Positions 11,055 to 21,000 of a stretch of DNA of 64,000 nucleotides are shown here, in pieces. The notes under the pieces are model-generated. The model had not been told where the DNA came from, made no database searches, and worked only from the letters and a program-made list of their open reading frames with translations. Each line of letters opens with the position of its first letter. The first letter of the stretch is position 1. Both the position numbers and the translations under genes were made by a program. The stretch spans positions 1 through 64,000 of the forward strand of contig JACCGJ010012808.1 of assembly GCA_013407085.1 (NCBI GenBank), written 5' to 3'. This DNA is from Atriophallophorus winterbourni. Lineage: Eukaryota; Platyhelminthes; Trematoda; Plagiorchiida; Microphallidae.

Positions 11055-11524
11055 ATGGCTTCGACGAACGTCATCGAACACGTGAATTCTCTTACTGATA
11101 TTGAAATTAGAAGATGCTTGAAGCAATATGGTTATGATCCGCCACCAATTCTAGGTAAAATTCCTAATGATTACAACAGGCAGATCCGATAACCAGGAAC
11201 ATTTTGCGGAGAAAACTTGCGCACTTTATTGATCGTAGGTTTTTGTTTCTAAAATTATTTTGGACCAGCCACCGTGTGTTCTGAGGAAGGGTAATACTTT
11301 TCAATTATGAAGTTTATGAAATTTGCAGCGATGATTCGGATTCATCTGAGTCTACAACAGAAGAAAATGTTGTTAGACATCGTGTAACCTCTCCATACAG
11401 TCAACAACAAAAACAGAAACTCAACGTGCAACGGCGTGGTGGTTCTGGCAAACTGGTTGTTACGTTATGCATCGCTTCGTTAGTTGTAGCAACCATGTTA
11501 TGTCTATGGGTTTTTCAACAATAA
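11055..11524 (+). CDS. LEM-domain, tail-anchored membrane protein (emerin/LAP2-like)
   Basis: Three exons, 11055-11154, 11184-11238 and 11329-11524, with phase-compatible GT-AG introns of 29 and 90 nt, give about 116 residues. Residues 12-50 form a LEM domain: 'LTDIEIRRCLKQYGYDPPPI' followed by 'LDPITRNILRRKLAHFI', matching the family pattern L-[ST]-x2-E-[IL]-R-x2-L-x2-[YH]-G-x3-P-x-I...TR...Y/L-x-KKL. An acidic Ser-rich linker (SDDSDSSESTTEEN) follows, then a basic stretch, and the chain ends with a hydrophobic helix 'LVVTLCIASLVVATMLCLWV' three residues before the stop. LEM proteins with this layout sit in the inner nuclear membrane and bind barrier-to-autointegration factor; that role is inferred from the family. 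The ATG follows a splice acceptor directly. AATAAA signals lie at 11576 and 11597. The gene converges on PSME4. Confidence 0.8.
11155..11183 (+). other. 29-nt intron in the LEM-domain gene
   Basis: Exon 1 ends ...ATTCTAG and the intron runs GTAAAATTCC...AACAGGCAG. Using the second AG (GGCAG) keeps the LEM motif in frame (G+AT = Asp, then PITRNILRRKL). Unspliced reading reaches a TAA after 13 codons. At 29 nt this is near the lower limit known for animal introns. Confidence 0.7.
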
Positions 11525-11575
11525 CATTTGAAATACAGAACTCAGAATCAGCAAATGACGAATACGCAATGTTTT

Positions 11576-11602
11576 AATAAAAAGAATATTTCACCAAATA
11601 AA
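11576..11602 (+). terminator. Polyadenylation signals of the LEM-domain gene
   Basis: AATAAA occurs at 11576-11581 and again at 11597-11602, 52 and 73 bases after the TAA stop. Either could direct 3' processing. Confidence 0.6.
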
Positions 11603-11648
11603 AAAATATTCTTCCATTCGGAAATCAATTTTCAAAATCAGTGAAAAT

Positions 11649-11654
11649 TTTAAT
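11649..11654 (-). terminator. Possible variant poly(A) signal of PSME4
   Basis: ATTAAA on the minus strand, about 46 bases downstream of the PSME4 stop codon at 11700-11702. It is the only close variant in the short gap between the convergent genes. Confidence 0.35.
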
Positions 11655-11699
11655 TATCATGGGTTTGGAATTCTTATAGGCAAATGTATCGTAGAATTC

Positions 11700-12068
11700 T
11701 CAAACGTAATAAGAAGCAGCGGATACAACCGACGTGTACTCAATCAGCTGTTCTTCTGTGAACATGTTTCTTTGCTCGTGCCAAGTATCTTGATGATTCC
11801 TTGAATAGGATGACAATGCGTCTCGCACTGTCCGCTCTATCGGGCTAGGATCTGAGGCATGGCGGGCTACCTCCGCAATGATGCTCGGCAAGTAGGCGGG
11901 AGTGGTGTGAGGATGTGCGTAAATGAAACTGACGAGACCGAGGATACCCGCGTGTCTCTCGCGGATCGCGTTGTGATAATCGTCTGTGTCTCGGTGGCTT
12001 GCGTCGTTTCTCTTCGGGTAAGGCGTTTTAGCTTTTCGAATCAATGCATCGATTCGTGATATGTCGTG
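11700..12068 (-). CDS. PSME4: PSME4 last exon (C-terminal HEAT repeats and docking tail)
   Basis: Starts phase 0 after TCTCTCTCAG and encodes 122 residues plus TGA. It holds the most conserved block of the family, 'AIRERHAGILGLVSF' to 'SSYSRNHQDTWHEQRNMFTE', and ends in '...AASYYV'. In the family this end inserts into the proteasome alpha-ring pocket. Confidence 0.93.
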   Translation of the reverse strand, partial: HDISRIDALIRKAKTPYPKRNDASHRDTDDYHNAIRERHAGILGLVSFIYAHPHTTPAYLPSIIAEVARHASDPSPIERTVRDALSSYSRNHQDTWHEQRNMFTEEQLIEYTSVVSAASYYV

Positions 12069-15000
12069 CTGAGAGAGATGAGAAAAATAAAAATCTTTTT
12101 ATTCAAAGTAAACGTCACGTGGATTTGTCTAAGTGGCTAGTCCGTATGTGGAAATAATATTAAGAGTATTTCGAAAACTTTATGGCAGAGATAGGAACAC
12201 AGTTCTGTCCTATTTTCGTGGTCACTTCTGATTTCACGTTAGTCTGTTCAACACTCATCGATCTCGACACGGTAGGCATATACAATTACAATGTTTGGAC
12301 GATCTACACTACGATTACTTCGCCTCTGTACTCAAATAGCTATTAGTAATTGATAGTATAACCGTACGTGATAGGCATTCTATCGGTAGTACACAGATAA
12401 ACCGGATCAAGAATTTGACCGTTTCTGGTTATTGATACTTATAAGAAGGCAATCGATGCACCAAAGCGTTGTGAAGTCACACTCATCAACCTATTGGATA
12501 AATGAATACGTACTTATGTTTGTTTAAACTCACTTTCAAGAATCCCACTTGAACCAAGACCGCTAGAGTGTACATGGCCAACTGACGGACTTCTGGCCAT
12601 TGGTCCAGCAATCGCTCCAAGATGGCATCCCATATACGGGAGCGCAGCGATTGAATCGAAATATTTTGCGTACTGTCTAGTCGTACTTGGAGTTCCCAGG
12701 TAGCGGGTATGTTCGTGACGATTAAATTTCTTAGCAGCAACAGACCTACGATCCGTGTTTTCCAGGAAGCATGCTCCAGGAAATACTCGGCCAAATTCAA
12801 ACACACGGACAGCGTTGTTTCCGGATCACCGTCACCAGCAGCTTGAATGAATGATACTCGTTGAAGTACCAATGTAACACCAGATTCAAGACCGTCTACA
12901 TATTCCTCAGCAACACGATCGCCTGAACCCGCGAGACCAGTAGGACCGAAAGTTCCGATGTTCAATTGATTTGAAAGCCGTTTGTACATGTTTCCGTAAG
13001 AGCATACGTCAGCCAACACAGGAGCCAAACGAAGAAGCAAAAACGCCAGAGTTTTGGGGCCTGTTTTCGATTCTGCGTCCGGTCCCATCGTTAGCGGCAA
13101 GCTGGCATTTAGTAGCATGGGTAAACACGCGTACATACATCGTAATCGATTGGTTAACGGCCTCGTGATTACGGATGTCTTGTTTTCATTATTTGATGGT
13201 CCTATGAGCTGTAAAACGGATAAGATTTTCAGATTAAATTCACAAATAACTTCATGACGCGCATTTACATTTTCCAAAGCTACTGAACGCGTTTATAATG
13301 GATGATCAGCGGTTCAACGTTGCGAGCAACTTTTATTTCAGAAATACGAGAATGAGTTGATGGAAACAGGGATACGAGAACACAAATAAATTGTCATGGA
13401 GATCGCTACGGGTGTTTAATGGAACGAACCATGTAGAAGCCATTTGTAATGAGCCAAAGTATTCATGAACTGTACACTACTTTCAAATGGGTTTTCGAAA
13501 AATTATCTAGACTGACGCAAAAAGTTCGTTAGCATGAATTAATAAACGGGAATAAGTTTCGTTCATGCTGCATTTATTTGAGAATCAATATGAGCGGTTA
13601 GTTCATCTTTACATGTAATAGTGTCACTGAATAAACCCAATGAATGAAAGTCGAAAGGCACGCAACTCACGTTTTCGTCTGCCAACCAATTTTGTAGAAG
13701 CATTGATTTCACCAAGTCCAAGCTTGCTGGTGACAATTTATGGTTCTTGAGCTTGAGGACAGTGAGGGTATCACGAACGAGATGCGGTAAAAACTGAAAT
13801 TGGAGTGCATCGTATGCATTAACGTGGAAACCAGATGAGAAAATAGTAGGAAACCGGTTACAATGTAATTACAAGGGGTACAAGTAATCTGAGTACACGT
13901 TTACTTGCACGTGACAGGGTTGGAAAGCGAAGTCAGTAGCCCCAATGCAATCACAAACCTGACGTAGGCAGTGACGCGCAGTCATAGATCGCACGTGACA
14001 ATGAGGTAAAACGGCTGAAGCTCAACGTTGCTTGCTCTTGTAAAAGACGCCGTTATCAGACATCGGTATGCTAACAAAGAGATTATACATTTTTGGAAAG
14101 GGAGGGGCTCTGATGAGCAGCGACTGCATGGAATTAGGTTAGCGGTGCGAAACAGCCTACTATAAGTAGTCAAAATGCAGTATTGATACCATTACATTGG
14201 TTAACATTTATGGTGCGACGTCTGCTGAAAAAGACGCTTTTTATTATAGCTTCAATACAGTACATAAAAGCGTGCCATTGAAAAACTGTTTAGTGGTATT
14301 GGGTGATTTTATTGCCGGAGTTGGTGCAGATTACGAGTCTTGATCAAACCATTTGGAGTAGGTAGAACAAATGAAAATAGACAAAGCCGTTTGGAATTAC
14401 GCACGCAGTTTAGTCATTATGCCAGTAACACTTTCTTTCAAACAGAACCACAGCATGCACACTCTTGGAAACATCCCTGGTCGAATCATTAGCATTTGCT
14501 TGATCGTATGCTCGTTAGGCCAGTTATGATTACAAACGTACTCCTCACAACAGTATATCAAAGCACAGACTGTGACACTAAGCATTCACTGGTTTGTGCA
14601 AAACTGAAGTTTCATCAACCTAGATTTCACCGCGCAAAAGCTAAAGATAAACGTCACTTACACGTGCGAGCCAAATCATGCTGTGCAATCAGAACAAGTC
14701 TTCACAGCGTAGCTCAAGAAAACAGCTGAAAGCGAATCAGCTTCTGAAAACTTGACAGCGCTAAAAAGCTGTATACGCCGAGTCGCTCTTTCCACTTATC
14801 GTCCACATGACTATTGAACTAGAAATTAGCCTCGGTAACCAAAACGGTGTGGATACTGGTAATTTTCAGGGCATGTATGATGAGATCAAGGGAGCCGTTG
14901 ATCCAAACAAACTTTTCTTCTCTCTACTTAAGAGACAGCACGGTTTTACCGTATGCACTTGAAACTGTCGAGCTTTTACCAACCATTGAACACTTAGATA

Positions 15001-18000
15001 CTCCCCCTACTCTTGTTGGGCTCAACAGAGCAAGAGTAAAGTCCACTGGTGATGACGGAATTCCACATCAATTCATCCAATACTGCAGAGCAGCTTTAAT
15101 ACAACCACTTCAATATTTGGTTATTCAGTGCTGGTAGGAGGGGAGACACGAAGATCATTAAGAATAAGGATGATCGAGGAGACTGCAACAATGATGTTTT
15201 AGGCAAATTGATTGCTAAAGTTTTACTTATGCTGACACAGAAGACTGATAATCACAATGTGGCTCCCGCAGGGAAAGATCAACAATTGACATGAACTTCT
15301 CCCTGAGACAACGTCAATAAGTGTCGCGAACAGCTTATGCTATTACACAGTTTTTATTGGTTAAACGAAGGCATTCGACTACATCAGTAGGGACGGTCGT
15401 GTCAAAATGCTGGATCTTATAAGCTGTCCTCCTAGACAACTCAAACTAATTATTTATTGACTCTGGCATGAAGGGCCCATTTTAACGGTTGCAGTTCAGA
15501 AACCTTTCAAATTCACCGAGGCGTCAAACAAGGGTGTTCTAGCTCCCATACTATTCGGTATTTTCTTTGCTCTGCTGCCGAAGCACGCTTTCAGGACGAA
15601 AACAGAAGGTTTTAACCTAAGCGCGCTGCGATGGCTATCTTCTCAACATGAACTGCTTGAGAGCACACATTCAGGCACGGGATTCGCTAATCCATGGCCT
15701 ACTGTTTGCCGACGATGCAACCATTATTTCAGTTCTAGTCGTTAATTGACCGTTTTCCATCGACATACAAAGACTTTGGGCTGACAATCAGCACGAGCAA
15801 AACGAAAGTCCTTGGTCAAGGAATTGTATCACCTCCCATGATCACTGGTGAAAACGGTCAGCTTGAACCAATACCTAATTACACATCTTGGTTTAACTAT
15901 TGGGGATAATCTCTAGCTAGACGTGGAGATTGATAAGCGGATTGACAGAGCAGCTGCCGTTTTGTCTCTATCCAACTCTTGTATCTGGGAAACCGCAAGG
16001 AGAATGTGAAGACCCAATACACGAATAGAAGCTGAATGCTTCCCATTCAACAATCATCCGTGGTATCTTGAATGCATTGTGGATGGAAAAGGTAACGAAG
16101 CCAGTATATGTATGAAAGCACAAGTCTGAACCAGGCAAAGTGCCGCACAGTCAGACTGCACGTGGGCTGAGATACTGTCAGGTTGCCCAGGCCTAGACAG
16201 CCAGTCTACAGTGCTTGTTTACCCTACTGTGACAGCGCCGCATAAACTGGCTAGGTGATTGTACAAAACGTATTCCAGAAGATCTATTCTATGGTGAGTT
16301 TGACAGACCGCACATGCAGTACAAAGACGTTTGCAAAAGAGATATTAAAGCTCTGGACATTGACCGCCGACTTGTGGATAAATAGCTCTCGAACGCCCAT
16401 ATTGGAGGCACTCTGTAAAGCGTCATCTACAAGCTGGAGAAGGACGGATACTGTTCTCGTTTGTTGAACGTATATGACGCCGATAGCGTGCAATTGACGC
16501 CGATCGGCGGTGTACTGCTTATCGCTCTGAGCGATGCGGGAGAGATTGTTCCTCCCGAATCAGACAGTTTCGTCGTTTGATAAGCTGTGGAGCATGAAGT
16601 AATCATACACTAGTGGTGTACATCCATGGTCGACATCGATGAAGCGGGTCAACAATGAAGCTTCTGTGTGTTTTACCAAGCAGCTCAGTACCGATGGCAA
16701 ATCAATTAAGCACGGGGATAGCTGCGCATCACAAAAGTACAGACCTGTTGCATATCTGTGTATCAATTAAACCGCAAAGGACTCAAGTCGCGTAGTCGCC
16801 TCAAAGCATAGTGTCACTGGACAGCGAATATAGGCTTACAATGAAATGAAGACGATAACCAAACATGATTCAATCGGTCTGCATTCATCAATCGAAGTCC
16901 AACAACGATGACATAGCCCACATAGAAATTTTACGACAATATTGGATTAAGATATTTGCGTGATATGTTGGAACCACTCACCACATCAGTAATGAACCGG
17001 ATTCCCACGGGTTCGGTGTCGTCCAGCTGAGATGAAAAGTGGTCCATGAACTTATCATATTCATCAATCACAGTTGCGTCATAGGCCAAGGTTGTTTGAC
17101 CAGATGGCGTACGTAGGGTCAAAGGCACGCGAAATTTGTGTAAGATGCTCGACAACGATAACGCCCCACGTTTAATGGCCACGGTTGCGGCTAAATCTCT
17201 AATCCACACGGAGTCATCAGCAGCGGCTTGAAACCAAGTGGAGATGATTTCTCGGTCTCCCGGTGAGTTCGAAGAACGTATGAAGTTGAGACATTTGGAA
17301 AAATATGGGTACAATTTCATACCTTTCCAGCCAAGATAAGCAATGAAAGTTATACAAAAACGAACGAGAAAGACACTGCGGTGATGCAACGGTACGCAAA
17401 TTCTAAACAAACAGGTTGGGCACTGGTCAAGTACAGAATTTTCAGAGGAGAGTGAAATTTCACTATCAAACGAATGCGGACAAGTATTGTCTGTGGTGTT
17501 GGCTTCAACCGAGTTTCCGCAATCTGAAAGACCCTCCCGAATCCAATCCCACACAGGATGTAACTGATTGGAGTCGGCTTCACCGTTGAAATAGAAGAAA
17601 GAAAGTAAGCAGTCAGACATGTGGGGTAAACGACCCAAGGGACCCCCGGCTTGGGATCGCAAGGTGGATGCTGATGAGATGGAGAGAGTGTTGAGTAATT
17701 CTGTCAACGAAGTGGTTTCTTCCGATGATTGACAGCCGGAATCTGTAATGGAAGAGAAAATTGAATGTGTGGAAATTCAAATTGACCAGATTGCGTGGGT
17801 TAAAAACAGTTTCAAAGATCAACGGTTTTTTCGATATTTCTTTAATTGTTGTTGTCATAGTCGCTTTGCGATTCCAAAAAGGAAAAACAAGCGTATGATA
17901 AGCATGGATAGCGAAGCCGTAAGGTGTCTTAGCCATTTGAAAGGATAGAAAACTACTCCGATAAGGATGATTGATTGGCATGTCATAGAGAACTATTGAA

Positions 18001-21000
18001 CAATATTTTGTCCATAAAACAAGCAAGCCCTTGCACTTCGTTAGATTGTGTTATCGAGGCCACAAATACACTGCCAGACCATTGCAAACCAAAAATAACT
18101 TCACTGACAACCCAGACGAGAAGGGACTCGCTCTCATAATGGGGCAGCCTTTGGAGTCATGCTTTTTGGTGAATGATTTTCTCTGAATTCAATCGTTTTC
18201 GCTAAATATAAACGACCTGGTGATTCCAAATTCACATACAACCATATGGATGAAATACTGCAAATGCTGCATTTAACTATGGAACACTGGTAAACATGGG
18301 GTAGGGAAGCCACGGTGCATACATTGGGTATGTATGACAAAAATTTGCACTAAGAGTTGTCAGAAAGTTAACCGAGATTAATTGGGATACTTTCGGAAAT
18401 GATCGACTTGTCTAGGCTTGGGTTACAGGAAAAACTTTGCAAAAATGAAGTCTAGGACTGTACGCTACTTTACCCGAATCCAGATCCCGTAATTAAAAAA
18501 ATGTATAGAAATTCGAATGAGGACTCCAAAACTGCTCTAACAGAATGCATTTAACTTTATTTCCGTAGTAATATTTTAGAATCATGTAATCAAAGGTCAA
18601 GTTTGCTGACCGCATCCTAAAGCTCAATTTATCTTTATAGAACCAGATCCATCACCGAAGATGGAAAACAAGACACCAAGCACGTTGAAGGCCATGCGAA
18701 TTTCCTCATCTAAGAGCGGGAATGGCAATCGTGATGTTTCCACCATGCGTAAAAATTCCTGAACAAACATCTGCTTGAACTGGCCAACCTCCACTCCCGT
18801 AAAGTAATACTATCCTTACCACAGTGGAGTAGATCGTTCCCCTCAAACTCAAGCGTGAATCACGTTTATTCCGGAGACACCTAGGCCTGGCAAAGAATAG
18901 TCTTTCCTTAGTTATTCTGGACGTTATTTCTTTTTCTATCTCAACCATGGTGGTCACCAAGCTACCCAGGTGGTAGACCTGATCCAAATCAGATAACTTT
19001 TTGTGAAATGTGGCAGATCCCTTGACCAGTCACTTACATTTACCTGGAGAAAATATAAACCATACTTTATTGTTCTTAGGGGATTCGCCCAGTAAAGCGG
19101 GCAGCACATTATCAGTGTTATGATTCGAATGAATTGAGTCAATTTCTTGCAAAGGCGAAAGCAAACGAATTTTCAATTACTTACAAGTGATGTGATTGCC
19201 TTCGCCACTATAGTCCCTTGCAAACTGCAAGTTTACCGATATGTCTTGAAGCAGTTCTTTGTTTATCACCTCCAACAGCGTATGATTCAAGTAGCTAGTG
19301 GACACTGAGAGAGCATGCGATTCTGCTAAAACCAGCAAACGAGGAATCACACGGGCGAAATAATATCGTTTCCATTTCCGGGGCCATTCGAGCGCGGCCG
19401 GCGTTAAGCCGAGTAGTGCAATCCTGAACCACACGTAGCCAGCCACCTCGGTTACACCATCCGTTTGTTTGATTGTTCCATCGGCATTCACACACAGCAG
19501 TGCACGCAAAAATACTTCCATATGGTGCAAAAATGGATCCGGTCCGAAACTGATTCCGAGCGTTTGAATGAATCGGTGCAGAGGGAAAACATTTTTGCTA
19601 GGTTTACGATGCAAATTTAACAGCTTGTCAGCCAGCAGCAGCCAAAAATCCCGGGTCGCATGGGAGGGGCTGACCAAGCGAGTCACAATCGTGGACAAGC
19701 AATCCCGTGCAATCAATCCATCCTCGGTATCCCGAGACAAATGTTCCAGCCACGAAAGTTCGGTTGTATCTAGCTTATTCGTGCCCAAATCGAACACGGG
19801 AAAATGACGCGTCACTTCGAAAGAATCGGTTTTATACTCGGGTGGGTAGTATCTGAAAGTTAAAGATGAAGATTATGTGATATAAGCACGAAGCTTTCAA
19901 AGGTTGCGTGGAAAATGGATGATGGATGGACTTACATCAAACCCACGTCATATTCGGCAATGTGATGATGCTGACGGTAACGATCATCGCTATCCAGTAT
20001 GCGGGCAGATTCATCAAACTGCAAAAACATGTTATCCGGGCGAGGGGGTGGAATGGGTGGTCCACGCTGTGGTGGTGTCACCCCCGTCAATTTGACTGCT
20101 ATATCAACTGGATTCAGAGTCACAATTGGACGATTGGTGTGGCGCGTATGTAGAATGAAAATCAAGTCTGACAGATACGTACAAGCAGCACGAGCAATAT
20201 CCGGTTGATGTGAAGTAACCAAATTCAGAGCTGTTTCGACTAATCGCACAGGTGGTGCGGGCGAAGGAGGGGCAAGTACCGCCGTTGATGAAGTCCAGGG
20301 CGGTAAACTAGGCGCATCAATCGAACGTGGGATAATTCGAAACAAAGTTGATACGAAGGCGTGGCCGTTATGAAGTTGAGAAACGGGTTGTTGCTGTTGC
20401 TGATCTCCCGAGTGCATCACTGCGGTTCGATGCATGCACTTTTCCGATATATCTTTGAAAAACTGAGAAAGCCCTGAACGTCTGGCCTCGATTAGTTTAA
20501 GTACCTTTTCATTTGGCAAATTTGAGAGCGGACGCATCCCGAGCAAACTGACCAATTTGGATGCCTCTGAAAAAACTCGGGACAACCAACTGGAACTCGG
20601 CAGTTTGCCTGGATCATCTGGAAAATGTAGACACACGCGTAACGGCAATTGCTGCATGCGCTCAACGAACCAGAGTACGTTTCGTTCTAACCGATCGTAA
20701 GCCGTCAACCGATAGTGCTGCTCGGCTGAGCCGGATGTCGATTTCACATACGGGCGGGTTGCAACCAGCGAGAGAATGGTCACGAAGGCTCGAGCTACGA
20801 CCGCGAAATCCAAACGAACAAGTTCATCAAACTGTCGCGTGGATCCGGTGTGGCGAAAAATGGTGGACAAAAGATAAATCACGTTGAAACAGCGATTACA
20901 CATCAGTTTGAATTCCGGTAGAGTAAGGACATGCGACGAGGAAGATTCATCGGGATCATAATTGTTGACCAATTGAACAGTTTCCTCCAGAAGCTGCGTC

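Larger units (their letters stand above)
13794..16981 (-). other. PSME4 intron (3.2 kb), mostly occupied by an opposite-strand LINE relic
   Basis: Contains the LINE-F relic (14195-16640), a SINE-A fragment within it (16105-16205) and another 5' SINE-A fragment (16677-16755). 13794-14194 has nothing recognisable. Confidence 0.7.

Noticed and set aside
14103..14130. GCTCTGATGAGCAGCGACTG looked like another hammerhead.
   Set aside because: No GAAA within reach and no pairing arms.
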